Assembly: GCF_025465545.1 (NCBI RefSeq)
Contig: NZ_JAODMK010000016.1
Span: 105,140-169,139 of the forward strand
Source: Naasia sp.
Lineage (GTDB): Bacteria > Actinomycetota > Actinomycetes > Actinomycetales > Microbacteriaceae
DNA: 64,000 nucleotides
Direction: 5' to 3'
The notes under the pieces were generated by a model. The model was not told the DNA's origin, did no database searches, and saw nothing but the letters and a program-made list of their open reading frames with translations. This document shows, in pieces, positions 18,583 to 28,183 of the stretch. Made by a program: the position numbers and the translations under genes. How positions within the stretch are numbered: position 1 is the first letter of the stretch; each line of letters opens with the position of its first letter.

Positions 18583-19593
18583 TCAGACCCAGAGGATGTC
18601 GAGGCCGCCGTCCGGCCGGATGGTGACCTCGAAGCTCACCGCGAAGCGGACGTCCTGGTCCGCGGACGAGACCGTGCCGTCGAAGAGCGACACCACGTCG
18701 GCGCTCAGTCGGGCGACGCCGGACGCCGAAGGGACGCTCCAGACCGGTCCCTCCCGGCTCGGCCGTCCCGGTTGGATCGTCACCTGGGGATAGGAGGCGA
18801 TCTTCCATGTCGGGGGAGCGAGCACCCGATCCTGCAGGACCTTCCCGAACGGGCACCCGGCCGGCTGGAGCACCTGCTGTCCCGCACACGTATCGAGGAA
18901 GTCGTCGACCTCCGCCTGCACGTCCGCCTGGAACCGGTCGTTGGCGCGGACCTTGACGGTGACCGCCGCCTCGGCCGGACTGGTGAGCGACACGCGAACG
19001 GGATCGGCCGTGAGGTAGGTGCTGCGGGAATCCGCGACCAGGAGGGCGGGCACCAGCACCGCGACAGCAAGAGCGCCGTCCCCGGTCTCGTCAGGCTTCG
19101 CGGTCTGCAGGGCGACGCCGTTGATGCGGAAGTCGGCCGCGTTCCGCACGGTCACGTCCGCCACCGCGACGGGCGACACCGCGAACCGCCAGCCGGCGAA
19201 CAGCAGGAAGGTCGGGGGCGCGCTCTCGACCACGAACTCGGTCCGCTCGCGGGAGCCGCCGAGCGCATATTCAGCGGTGACTCCCGTGCGACCCTGCCCC
19301 AGGTCGCGCTGCCCGACGATCGTGTGCGTGCCGATCGGGCCGAGCGCCGAGCGGCTGAGTGCGGCGTGCGAGACACCGCGCGGGATCTCGACTCCGGGGG
19401 TCTCCAGCGCGACGGCGAGGTCCCGACGCTGCAGGGCATCCAGGTACCGGTCGACGAAGCCGCCTGCGCTGTAGACCCCGGCGTTCAGCGCCACGACGAC
19501 GACGCCGAACGCCAGCGCGGTGGCACCGAGCATCGCGATCCAGCGCCGCACGGGCTCGGATGCGCGCGCGACGGCGCCCTCCGGATCCGCCAT
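18583..19593 (-). CDS. Conserved hypothetical, N-terminal TM anchor
   Basis: MADPEGAVARASEPVRRWIAMLGATALAFGVVVVALNAGVYSAGGFVDRYLDALQRRD... Confidence 0.6.
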   Translation of the reverse strand: MADPEGAVARASEPVRRWIAMLGATALAFGVVVVALNAGVYSAGGFVDRYLDALQRRDLAVALETPGVEIPRGVSHAALSRSALGPIGTHTIVGQRDLGQGRTGVTAEYALGGSRERTEFVVESAPPTFLLFAGWRFAVSPVAVADVTVRNAADFRINGVALQTAKPDETGDGALAVAVLVPALLVADSRSTYLTADPVRVSLTSPAEAAVTVKVRANDRFQADVQAEVDDFLDTCAGQQVLQPAGCPFGKVLQDRVLAPPTWKIASYPQVTIQPGRPSREGPVWSVPSASGVARLSADVVSLFDGTVSSADQDVRFAVSFEVTIRPDGGLDILWV

Positions 19594-19667
19594 GCGGTCA
19601 TCCTAGGTCGGCAGGACGGGCCGCCCTGTCGGGCGCACCGCGCGGTGCCTGCGGGTAGATTGACCGG

Positions 19668-20957
19668 ATGCCCACGGGATTGTCCGCCGAACAGCAGGCC
19701 GTTTTCGACCTGATCGAAGGCACCCGCGGTCATGTCTTCGTGACCGGCCGGGCGGGAACGGGGAAGAGCACGCTTCTGGGTCATCTGGCCTGGCACAGCG
19801 AGAAGCAGCTGGTGGTGTGCGCGCCAACGGGGGTGGCGGCACTCAATGTAGGCGGCCAGACGGTGCACTCGCTGTTCAAGCTGCCGATCGGGGTCATCGC
19901 CGACCGAGACCTCGACGACGACCCGGCGCTGCGGAAGCTGCTCGGCGCGATCGACACCGTCGTGATCGACGAGGTGTCCATGGTCAACGCGGACCTGCTC
20001 GACGCGGTCGATCGCAGGCTCCGGGCAGCTCGTCAGCGGAACGAGCCGTTCGGCGGAGTGCAGGTCGTGCTGTTCGGCGACCCGTTCCAGCTGGCGCCGG
20101 TTCCGGGCGACGTGGACGAGCGGGCCTACTTCGCGGACAACTACCGTTCCATGTGGTTCTTCGACGCCAAGGTGTGGGAGCAGGCGGAACTCACCGTGGT
20201 CGAGCTGCGCGAGATCCACCGGCAGCAGGACGACGAGTTCCGGGCGATGCTCAACGCGGTGCGTCACAACAAGGTGACCGCAGAGATTGCGGGCAGGCTG
20301 AACGGTGCAGGTGCCCGGCCGGTTCCGTCGGAGGCGCCCATCACGCTGGCCACTCGCAACGACAGTGTGAACCGGATCAACGCCCGCGCGCTCGCGGCGC
20401 TGCCCGGGAAGAACAAGGTCGCCAAGGCCGAGATCAACGGCGAGTTCGGCGGCCGTGCCTTCCCCGCTGAGGAGAGCCTCGACCTCAAGCCCGGGGCGCA
20501 CGTCATGTTCCTCCGCAACGACCCTGACCAGCGCTGGGTCAACGGCAGCATCGGCGTCGTCACCCGGATCCGCAACAGCGTCGTCGTCGACCTCGGCGGA
20601 GAGGAGCATGAGGTGTTCCCGGTCAGCTGGGAGCGGCATCGCTACAACTACTCGGCGGCCACGAAGAAGCTCACCCGGGAGGTCGTCGCGGAGTTCATCC
20701 AGTTCCCGCTGCGCCTCGCCTGGGCGGTCACGATCCACAAGTCCCAGGGCCAGACCTACGACTCGGCTGTGGTCGACCTCGGCAACCGGGTGTTCTCCGC
20801 AGGCCAGACGTACGTCGCACTCAGCCGGCTGACGACTCTCGAAGGCCTCTACCTCACCCGCCCGCTCGCGCCTCAGGACATCATCGTGGACCGCGACGTC
20901 ATCCGGTTCATGACGAGCGCACCGAGGATGCGCCTGAGCGAGCCGACTCCTCGCTAG
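19668..20957 (+). CDS. Pif1/RecD-like SF1B helicase/ATPase
   Basis: FVTGRAGTGKSTLLGHL, TVVIDEVSMVNADLLDAVDRRL, FGDPFQLAPV, AWAVTIHKSQGQTYDSAVVDLG, YVALSRLTTLEGLYL. Confidence 0.85.
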   Translation: MPTGLSAEQQAVFDLIEGTRGHVFVTGRAGTGKSTLLGHLAWHSEKQLVVCAPTGVAALNVGGQTVHSLFKLPIGVIADRDLDDDPALRKLLGAIDTVVIDEVSMVNADLLDAVDRRLRAARQRNEPFGGVQVVLFGDPFQLAPVPGDVDERAYFADNYRSMWFFDAKVWEQAELTVVELREIHRQQDDEFRAMLNAVRHNKVTAEIAGRLNGAGARPVPSEAPITLATRNDSVNRINARALAALPGKNKVAKAEINGEFGGRAFPAEESLDLKPGAHVMFLRNDPDQRWVNGSIGVVTRIRNSVVVDLGGEEHEVFPVSWERHRYNYSAATKKLTREVVAEFIQFPLRLAWAVTIHKSQGQTYDSAVVDLGNRVFSAGQTYVALSRLTTLEGLYLTRPLAPQDIIVDRDVIRFMTSAPRMRLSEPTPR

Positions 20958-20960
20958 GAC

Positions 20961-21494
20961 TCAGTGGCCGGTGTGGCCGGTCGGCAGGTCCTGGTGGTGA
21001 GCATGCGGACCCCCCAGAGCGGCGATCCCCGCTTCGGTCTGCCCGAGCGCCGGAAGCGCGACCGCGGTCATCAGGGCGGCGCCGGCCAGCACGCCCAGCA
21101 GGAGCCGGCCCGCACGCGGCTCGACATCGACGTCGCCGGGCAGGCGAGGGGCCCGGCGGAGGGACACCGCCATGGTGACCGCCACGACCACGTCGAGTGC
21201 GGACGCGCTGGCGAGGGCGAAGGGCGGCAGGTTGTCGACGGTCACGCCGATGCCTCCGCCCGCGAGCACCGCGGCGGCCCAGATTACGAGGGCGAGCAGG
21301 GATCCCACGAGGGCCAGACGACGGACGGGGAAGTGGGAGAGCCGCAGTGCTGCGGCGAACCAGGCGAGTTCTGCCAGCCCCAGAAGGGAGAAGACGACGA
21401 GGAGCAGCGGGGGCGCCCCGGCGGCCACGGCGAGGTGGACGAGCCCCGCGCCCAGTGCGGCGAAGGCGATCCAGATGCGGGCGATGGCTTTCAT
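20961..21494 (-). CDS. Membrane protein with His-rich C-terminus
   Basis: Five predicted TM stretches; tail PHAHHQDLPTGHTGH. Confidence 0.55.
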   Translation of the reverse strand: MKAIARIWIAFAALGAGLVHLAVAAGAPPLLLVVFSLLGLAELAWFAAALRLSHFPVRRLALVGSLLALVIWAAAVLAGGGIGVTVDNLPPFALASASALDVVVAVTMAVSLRRAPRLPGDVDVEPRAGRLLLGVLAGAALMTAVALPALGQTEAGIAALGGPHAHHQDLPTGHTGH

Positions 21495-21528
21495 TGTCTT
21501 CTCCTTGGCGGGAACGGGAGGGGGAATG

Positions 21529-21565
21529 GCTGCGGCCGGCCGGAGCGAGTCCGGCCGGCCGCAGC
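21529..21565. terminator. Terminator-like hairpin downstream of the DUF4383 gene
   Basis: GCTGCGGCCGGCCGGA-GCGAG-TCCGGCCGGCCGCAGC perfect 16-bp stem. Confidence 0.7.
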
Positions 21566-21577
21566 GTTCTCTGGTTG

Positions 21578-22033
21578 TCAGGCGACCGACGTGCGCGCCG
21601 ACTTGTCCGCGCCGAGCGCCGTACCGAGGAGCACGACCGCGCTCGCGAGGTGCAGGAAGTGGTCAGGCGTGTTGAGGGCGAGGAAGTTGACCGCCGACTC
21701 CGGGTCCGCGGCGAGGAAGAATCCCGCGATGCCGAGCAGGAGGTAGGCCGCACCGACGATGCCGTTGACCGTCTTCGCCGCGGAGACCGAACTGAGCCCT
21801 GCGATGAGCAGGGCGGCGCCGATCAGGAGGTGAGCGACGTTGTGCAGCTGGTTGACCTCGAAGATGCCGAGGATGAGGGCGCCCTGCGGGTCGACGAAGC
21901 CGACGCCACCGGAGACGAGGAACCCGATGAGGGCGACCAGGATGTAGACCGCTCCGAAGATGGTGGCGATCAGGCGGTTGGGAGAACGGGTGAGTGCGGG
22001 CTTTGCAGTGGTGTTGCCCCGAGCTGTGCTCAT
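21578..22033 (-). CDS. DUF4383 family membrane protein
   Basis: NRLIATIFGAVYILVALIGFLVSGGVGFVDPQGALILGIFEVNQLHNVAHLLIGAALL. ATG at 22033 or 22048. Confidence 0.75.
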   Translation of the reverse strand: MSTARGNTTAKPALTRSPNRLIATIFGAVYILVALIGFLVSGGVGFVDPQGALILGIFEVNQLHNVAHLLIGAALLIAGLSSVSAAKTVNGIVGAAYLLLGIAGFFLAADPESAVNFLALNTPDHFLHLASAVVLLGTALGADKSARTSVA

Positions 22034-22422
22034 GTTCGTACCTTTCATTTTGTCAGCGCGACTCTGAGCCGCATCATGAGGTGTTCGACACAGGCAACGT
22101 TACGGATTGCCGAAGGATACTCACGGGGGCTTGCTCTATGCCGTCCCGTGCGGGATTCTGTGCGCGCACCGCTGCCTTTCAGCAAAACTGCCGGTGATCG
22201 GCAGGTTTCCTGTCCGATCTCCCGCACTCGCGGGCGCGAGCCGACCGGGGAGCCGTCCGGATCCTCAGGCTTCCGGCGCAACCGCCGTGCCGGACCACAG
22301 CATATTGCTAGACGCTCTAGTCAAGGCTTCTCCCTTGACGAACGGCCGGGGAGTCGTCACAATCCGCCATCTCGCCCGATGGCTGCTCCGACCCGAGGCC
22401 GCGCACGAGGGGAGAAGGCGAG

Positions 22423-22815
22423 TCAGCGGCGGTTCTTGCCGGAGGTGTCCACGTCGGGGTCGACCTCGTCGGCCTTCCGGAACGTGCTGTTCGCCCGCGA
22501 GCGGATCTCCTCTGCGGCGGACTGTCGCTGGTCGCCCTCCGCGGCCAGGCGCTCGGCCCGAACCTGCGCCTCCTGCGCCTCGGCCTTCGCCCGCTGGGCG
22601 TCGGCCTGCACCCGGAGTGCCTCCGCCTCCCGCTCCCGGGCCTCCAGGTCGTGCTTCTGAGCCTCCGCGCGAATGCTCTCCGCCTGCCGGCGGTGGGCCT
22701 CCGCCCGTCCGCCGCCCTTGCGCCGCATCAGGAAGACCACGACCGCGGCCACGATCAGGATCACCACGACGATGATCACGATGGTCCAGATGAGTCCTGC
22801 ATCCATGAGTTGCAC
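22423..22815 (-). CDS. Single-TM protein with Ala/Glu/Arg coiled coil
   Basis: N-terminal TM IWTIVIIVVVILIVAAVVVFLM then heptad-rich EAHRRQAESIRAEAQKHDLEAREREAEALRVQADAQRAKAEAQEAQ. Confidence 0.6.
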   Translation of the reverse strand: MQLMDAGLIWTIVIIVVVILIVAAVVVFLMRRKGGGRAEAHRRQAESIRAEAQKHDLEAREREAEALRVQADAQRAKAEAQEAQVRAERLAAEGDQRQSAAEEIRSRANSTFRKADEVDPDVDTSGKNRR

Positions 22816-22922
22816 CCTTCGACGGATTCAGTATGAGCGCCGGGGGAGGGGGAAGGACCGGGGTTGACGAGCGGCCGAAGCCGCGCCAGAGCGCCGGCAG
22901 GATCGACCGGAAGGAGGAGGAG

Positions 22923-22993
22923 AGCGGGTGACGGGAATCGAACCCGCGCTATCAGCTTGGGAAGCTGAAGTTCTGCCATTGAACTACACCCGC
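22923..22993 (-). tRNA. tRNA-Gly(CCC)
   Basis: Reverse complement GCGGGTGTAGTTCAATGGCAGAACTTCAGCTTCCCAAGCTGATAGCGCGGGTTCGATTCCCGTCACCCGCT folds as a cloverleaf; anticodon loop TTCCCAA; CCA not encoded. Confidence 0.93.
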
Positions 22994-23055
22994 GACGGCC
23001 GTCCGAGGCGGCCAGCAACCATTGTAGGGGAGGGGCGAACGGCTACAGTGGCCGT

Positions 23056-23661
23056 GTGCTGCTCTCGGACCGCGACATCCGCTCGGAGATCGAGGCAGGG
23101 CGGATCGGCCTGCTGCCGCACGATCCGGAGCTTCTGCAGCCGTCCAGCTTCGACGTTCGCCTGGACCGGTACTTCCGGCTGTTCGACAACCACAAGTACC
23201 CGTACATCGATCCCGCCGAGGACCAGCCCGACCTGACCCGGCTCGTGGAGACGAAGGCCGATACCGCGTTCATCCTGCATCCGGGGGAGTTCGTGCTCGG
23301 CTCGACCTATGAGCAGGTGACGCTGCCCAACGACATCGCGGCCCGGCTCGAGGGCAAGAGCTCGCTGGGGCGGCTCGGGCTCCTCACCCATTCCACCGCC
23401 GGCTTCATCGACCCCGGGTTCTCGGGGCACGTCACGCTCGAGCTGAGCAACGTCGCGACTCTTCCGATCAAGCTGTGGCCCGGCATGAAGATCGGCCAGC
23501 TGTGCTTCTTCCGGCTCACCTCGGAGTCGGAGCATCCGTACGGCACGGGTCCCTACGGATCGCGGTATCACGGCCAGCGCGGGCCCACCGCGTCCCGGTC
23601 GCACCTGAACTTCCACCGGACGGACGTCTCCGGCACCGACGCGGGCCGCACCGGCGGCTGA
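23056..23661 (+). CDS. dcd: dCTP deaminase
   Basis: [69 protein letters not shown]. Confidence 0.95.
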   Translation: MLLSDRDIRSEIEAGRIGLLPHDPELLQPSSFDVRLDRYFRLFDNHKYPYIDPAEDQPDLTRLVETKADTAFILHPGEFVLGSTYEQVTLPNDIAARLEGKSSLGRLGLLTHSTAGFIDPGFSGHVTLELSNVATLPIKLWPGMKIGQLCFFRLTSESEHPYGTGPYGSRYHGQRGPTASRSHLNFHRTDVSGTDAGRTGG

Positions 23662-23686
23662 CCGTCGGCACCCGCCTGCGGGACCC

Positions 23687-23739
23687 ACTTGCCAGAAAGT
23701 TACGCTTTCGGGCGCGGATAGCGTGATTTTGTGGCAAGT
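23687..23739. repeat. Long imperfect inverted repeat between convergent dcd and idi
   Basis: ACTTGCCAGAAAGTTACGCT-N13-AGCGTGATTTTGTGGCAAGT, 17/20 arm identity. Confidence 0.75.
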
Positions 23740-23783
23740 CGGTCACCCGGGGAGGCAACCGGGTCCGCCTCTGAGGCAGCAGG

Positions 23784-24317
23784 TCAGCGGCGGACGGGGT
23801 CCGCGAGGGCGGGCAGCTGCAGCGCCAGCCACGGGCTGAACGCGAAGGGCGCCAGCCGCACCGCTTCGGTCAGCCGCTTCCGGTCGTACCAGGCCCAGTC
23901 CATGACCTCCGCCGGGTCCGGCTCCACCGGGCCGCGAGCCGTCGCAGTGAACACCGGGCAGAGCTCGTGCTCGACGATGCCCGCCGCGTCCACCGCCCGG
24001 TAGCGGAAGTCGGGCAGGGCCAGCTCGAGATCCGCGAGCTCCAGGCCCAGCTCGTGCCGGGCACGACGGATCACCGCGTCGCGGAGGTCCTCGCCTGGCG
24101 CCGGGTGGCCGCAGAAGGAGTTCGTCCATACCCCCGGCCAGGTTCGCTTGCCGAGCGCTCGACGGGTGACGAGGAGGTTGCCGAGCTCGTCCTCCACGTG
24201 GCAGGAGAACGCGAGGTGCAGCGGGGTCGACGCCGTGTGCACGTCGGCCTTCAACGCCTCGCCGATCGGCCTGCCTCCGTCGTCGACGAGGACCACGTAT
24301 TCGTCCAGGGGCGGCAT
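23784..24317 (-). CDS. idi: Isopentenyl-diphosphate delta-isomerase (type I)
   Basis: HLAFSCHVEDELGNLLVTRRALGKRTWPGVWTNSFCGHPAPGED...RARHELGLELADL. Confidence 0.92.
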   Translation of the reverse strand: MPPLDEYVVLVDDGGRPIGEALKADVHTASTPLHLAFSCHVEDELGNLLVTRRALGKRTWPGVWTNSFCGHPAPGEDLRDAVIRRARHELGLELADLELALPDFRYRAVDAAGIVEHELCPVFTATARGPVEPDPAEVMDWAWYDRKRLTEAVRLAPFAFSPWLALQLPALADPVRR

Positions 24318-24343
24318 AGGGCAACTGTGGCACACTGACCGGC

Positions 24344-25408
24344 ATGGAGGCCGCCGGCGTGAAGCAGGCGGATCTCGATGAGCTCGTTCCCGTCGACCTG
24401 GTCCTCGAGCGCTTCTTCCGGCAGGCGAAGACCCGGGCGGAGCGGATCGGGGCCTCCTACCTGGGGCTCTGGACTGCGCTCGAGTCGAGCACGCGAGGAG
24501 GCAAGCGGTTCCGGCCGAGGCTGGTGCTCGCGGCCTACGCGGGGTTCGGCGGACGGGACCCGTCCGCCGCCGCCCACCTCGCGGCGGCCTTCGAGCTGCT
24601 GCACACCGCGCTGATCGTGCACGACGACGTCATCGACCGGGACTTCACCCGGCGGGGCGGCCCGAACGTGTCCGGGCGATATCGCGACGACGCGACGACC
24701 GCGGGCATCCCCGTTCCGACCGCCGAGCACCGCGGCATGTCCACGGCCATCATCGCCGGCGACCTCGCGCTCTTCCACTCCTACCGACTCCTCGATCGCA
24801 GCGGCCTCGCCGACGACCTGCGGGAGGCGCTCCTGCAGATCCTCGACGACGCGCTGTTCGCCTCGGCGGCGGGAGAGCTCATCGACGTCGACTTCTCGAT
24901 CGCCCGGGATGTCCCCTCGGTCGAGGACGTGGTGGAGATGGAGCGGCTGAAGACCGCGGTGTACACCTTCGAGGCGCCGTTGCAGGCGGGTGCGGTGCTG
25001 GCCGGCGCCGACGCGGCCCACCTTCCCGTGCTCGCCCAGTTCGGCCGGCGTCTCGGCATCGCCTACCAGGCCATGGACGACCTCCTCGGAGTGTTCGGGA
25101 ACGAGCAGGAGACGGGCAAGTCCACGCTGGGCGACCTCCGCGAAGGCAAGCGCACGCTGCCCATCGCCTTCGCGGCGACCACTGACGCCTGGCCTGGCAT
25201 CGCCGCATGGATCGGCAAGCCTGACCTCACCGACGGCGAGGCCGATCAGGTGCGGGCGCTCCTGCTCTCCTGCGGGGCCGAGGCGTTCACGCGGCGTCTC
25301 GCCGCGGAGCACGCCGCCGCCGCCCTCCGGCTGCTCGACCGCCTGCCGGTCGAGGTCGCCCAGGAGCTGAGCCCCTTCGTGGGACCCGCGCTGGACCGGA
25401 GCCGATGA
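24344..25408 (+). CDS. crtE: Polyprenyl (GGPP-type) diphosphate synthase of the carotenoid cluster
   Basis: GGKRFRPRLVLAAY, ALIVHDDVIDRDFTRRGGPNV, YQAMDDLLGVFG. Confidence 0.9.
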   Translation: MEAAGVKQADLDELVPVDLVLERFFRQAKTRAERIGASYLGLWTALESSTRGGKRFRPRLVLAAYAGFGGRDPSAAAHLAAAFELLHTALIVHDDVIDRDFTRRGGPNVSGRYRDDATTAGIPVPTAEHRGMSTAIIAGDLALFHSYRLLDRSGLADDLREALLQILDDALFASAAGELIDVDFSIARDVPSVEDVVEMERLKTAVYTFEAPLQAGAVLAGADAAHLPVLAQFGRRLGIAYQAMDDLLGVFGNEQETGKSTLGDLREGKRTLPIAFAATTDAWPGIAAWIGKPDLTDGEADQVRALLLSCGAEAFTRRLAAEHAAAALRLLDRLPVEVAQELSPFVGPALDRSR

Positions 25409-26271
25409 GCGGTCTGCCGGCCCTGGAGCTCTATGACCGCGTGGCCCAGGAGGCCGCGGCCGTCGTGATCCGGCGGTACTCCAGCTCCTTCGGACTCGCC
25501 GCCCGCCTCCTGGATTCCGGCAGTCGCGTGCACATCCGCAGCATCTACGCCCTCGTCCGGGTCGCGGACGAGATCGTCGACGGCGTCGCCGCAGCCGCGG
25601 GGTTGCCCCCCGAGGCCGTCCTGAGGCGACTCGACGAGCTCGAGCGCGACCTCGACGACGCCATGGCGAGCGGCTACAGCGTGAACCTGGTGGTGCACGC
25701 CTTCGCGATCACCGCGCGGCGCACCGGGTTCGGACGCGAGCTGACAGCACCCTTCTTCTCTTCGATGCGCGCGGACGTGGACCGGCGCGAGCACACCGAC
25801 GAGTCGTTCGCCGAATATGTGTACGGCTCGGCCGAGGTCGTGGGGCTCATGTGCCTGGCCGCCTTCCTCGAGGGCGAGCCCGCCCGCGACAGCACCGATC
25901 TGGTTCGGGGGGCGCGCGCGCTCGGGTCGGCCTTCCAGAAGATCAACTTCCTCCGCGACCTGGCTGCCGACTTCCGGACGCTCGGCCGAAGCTACTTCCC
26001 CGGAGTCCGGGTGGACTCGTTCGACGAGGCGACGAAGCTCCGCCTGCTCGACGACGTCGATGAGGACCTGCGCGTCGCGGCATCGCTTCTTCCCGCGCTT
26101 CCCGCAGGCAGCCGCCGGGCGGTCGCCGTGGCGCACGGCCTCTTCGTCGAGCTCTCCCGCCGGGTGCGGGCGACCCCCGCCGAGCGCCTGCTGACGGCGC
26201 GGATCAGCGTGCCGACCGCGGTCAAGCTGCGCATCGCAATGCGCCCGGCCGGCCTGGTTCCCCGACGATGA
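25405..26271 (+). CDS. crtB: Phytoene synthase
   Basis: YALVRVADEIVDG, AEVVGLMCLAAF, LGSAFQKINFLRDLAADFRTLGRSYFP; ATGA coupling to crtE. Confidence 0.93.
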   Translation: MSGLPALELYDRVAQEAAAVVIRRYSSSFGLAARLLDSGSRVHIRSIYALVRVADEIVDGVAAAAGLPPEAVLRRLDELERDLDDAMASGYSVNLVVHAFAITARRTGFGRELTAPFFSSMRADVDRREHTDESFAEYVYGSAEVVGLMCLAAFLEGEPARDSTDLVRGARALGSAFQKINFLRDLAADFRTLGRSYFPGVRVDSFDEATKLRLLDDVDEDLRVAASLLPALPAGSRRAVAVAHGLFVELSRRVRATPAERLLTARISVPTAVKLRIAMRPAGLVPRR

Positions 26272-27857
26272 CGCAGCGAGCGGCCGTGATCGGCGCGGGC
26301 ATCGCCGGTCTCGCCACCGCCGCGCTCCTGGCCCGCGACGGCTACGAGGTCACGGTCTTCGAGGCACGCGACCGGGTCGGCGGCCGCGCGAGCGCCTTCG
26401 AGGCGGGCGGCTTCCGGTTCGACGAGGGCCCGTCCTGGTACCTGATGCCCGAGGTGTTCGATCACTTCTATCGGCTGCTCGGGACGAGCGCGGCAGAGCA
26501 GCTCGATCTGGTGCGCCTCGACCCCGCGTACGACATCCTGTACGAGCCCCGGAACGGGGAGCCGGCCGAGCGGATTCGCGTGGGGGCCACCCGGACCGAG
26601 AACGTGGCGCTCTTCGAGAGCATCGAGGCGGGAGCGGGTGCGCGCCTCGAGCGCTACCTCGACTCGGCAGCCGAGGTCTACGAGCTCGCGAAGCGCCGGT
26701 TCCTCTACAGCACCTTCGCGGACCTGCGACCGGTGTTCTTCGCCCGAGAGGTCGCGCGGCGCCTCGCACGCCTCGTCCCCCTGCTCCTGCGGCCGCTCGA
26801 CCGCTTCGTGTCCCGCCGGTTCCGGGACCCCCGGCTGCGGCAGCTGCTCGGCTATCCGGCGGTCTTCCTCGGCTCCTCGCCGTTCGACACCCCGAGCATG
26901 TACCACCTGATGAGCCACCTGGACCTCGAGGACGGCGTGCTGTATCCGCGCGGTGGCATCGTGCGCGTGATCGAGACGATCGCCGCGCTCGCCGAGGCCG
27001 AAGGGGCGACCGTGCGCGTCTCCACGCCGGTCACCCGCATCGCCACCAAGCCGATCGGCGGCGGCCGCCCCTCCGTCACCGGCGTGCACTATCGGGACGG
27101 CAGCGGCCAGGAGCAGTTCTTCCCGGCCGGAACCGTGGTGGCCGCCTGCGATCTGCACTTCGCGGAGACACGGCTGCTTCCGGCAGGGCTGCAGACCTAT
27201 CCGGAAGGATGGTGGGCCAAGCGCACGCCGGGGCCTGGCGCCCTGCTCCTGCATCTGGGCGTCCGCGGCGCCCTGCCGCAGCTCGGCCATCACACCCTGC
27301 TCTTCACCGAGGACTGGCGCGTCGGCTTCGACGCCATCTTCGGCGAGAACGCGTCCATCCCGAATCCGGCATCCCTCTACGTCTGCAAGCCGAGCGCCAC
27401 CGATGCCGGCTCGGCACCGGCCGGGCACGAGAACGTGTTCGTCCTCGTGCCGGTCCCGGCCGACCCCAGCATCGGCCACGGCGGCGATGCGGCGGTCGAG
27501 CGGCTCGGCGACGCCGTGCTCGAGCAGCTCGCCTCCTGGGCCGGGATCCCGGACCTGGCCGAGCGCGTCGTCTTCCGCCGCACGGTGGCTCCGGGCGACC
27601 TCGCCGACGACCTCGGCGCCTGGCGCGGCACAGCCCTCGGCCCGGCCCACACGCTCCGGCAGAGCGCCTTCTTCCGCGCGGGGAACGTGAGCCGGCGCGT
27701 GTCCGGACTGCTGTACGCGGGCGGCTCCACCATCCCGGGCATCGGACTGCCGATGTGCCTCATCAGCGCCGAACTGGCGCTCAAGCGGCTGCACGGCGAC
27801 ACCTCTCCGGGTCCCCTTCCGGTTCCCCTCGTCGCTCCGCAGGCCCGCCGACGGTGA
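26268..27857 (+). CDS. crtI: Phytoene desaturase
   Basis: AAVIGAGIAGLATAALLARDGYEVTVFEARDRVGGRASAFEAGGFRFDEGPSWYLMP; C-terminal YAGGSTIPGIGLPMCLISAELA. Confidence 0.94.
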   Translation: MTQRAAVIGAGIAGLATAALLARDGYEVTVFEARDRVGGRASAFEAGGFRFDEGPSWYLMPEVFDHFYRLLGTSAAEQLDLVRLDPAYDILYEPRNGEPAERIRVGATRTENVALFESIEAGAGARLERYLDSAAEVYELAKRRFLYSTFADLRPVFFAREVARRLARLVPLLLRPLDRFVSRRFRDPRLRQLLGYPAVFLGSSPFDTPSMYHLMSHLDLEDGVLYPRGGIVRVIETIAALAEAEGATVRVSTPVTRIATKPIGGGRPSVTGVHYRDGSGQEQFFPAGTVVAACDLHFAETRLLPAGLQTYPEGWWAKRTPGPGALLLHLGVRGALPQLGHHTLLFTEDWRVGFDAIFGENASIPNPASLYVCKPSATDAGSAPAGHENVFVLVPVPADPSIGHGGDAAVERLGDAVLEQLASWAGIPDLAERVVFRRTVAPGDLADDLGAWRGTALGPAHTLRQSAFFRAGNVSRRVSGLLYAGGSTIPGIGLPMCLISAELALKRLHGDTSPGPLPVPLVAPQARRR

Positions 27858-28183
27858 GCCTGCTCTACCTGGCGGCCCTGCTGGTCTCCCTGCTCGGCAT
27901 GGTCGTGCTCGACGCTCGCTTCGGCCTGTTCTTCTGGCGCTCCCCGCGCCGGGCGGCGCTCGTGGTGGCGGCGGGGGTGCTGTTCTTCCTGGCCTGGGAC
28001 CTGGCCGGCATCGCCGCCGGGGTCTTCTTCCGGGGGGCCGGCCCGCTCCTCACCGGCGTGCTGCTCGCCCCGGAGCTTCCCCTGGAGGAGGCCTTCTTCC
28101 TCGCCCTGCTCTGCTACGTGACGATGATCGCCTTCTGCTCCGCCGCGCGGCTGCTCGAACGGCGATCCGGGGAGCGGCCATGA
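27854..28183 (+). CDS. crtYe: C50 carotenoid cyclase subunit, CrtYe-like
   Basis: GTG 27854 overlaps crtI stop; lycopene-cyclase-domain fragment with PELPLEEAFFLALLCY. Confidence 0.82.
   Translation: MSLLYLAALLVSLLGMVVLDARFGLFFWRSPRRAALVVAAGVLFFLAWDLAGIAAGVFFRGAGPLLTGVLLAPELPLEEAFFLALLCYVTMIAFCSAARLLERRSGERP

Noticed and set aside
25992-27794. 600-aa antisense ORF to crtI
   Set aside because: Shadow of crtI/crtB; no supporting RBS or domain.
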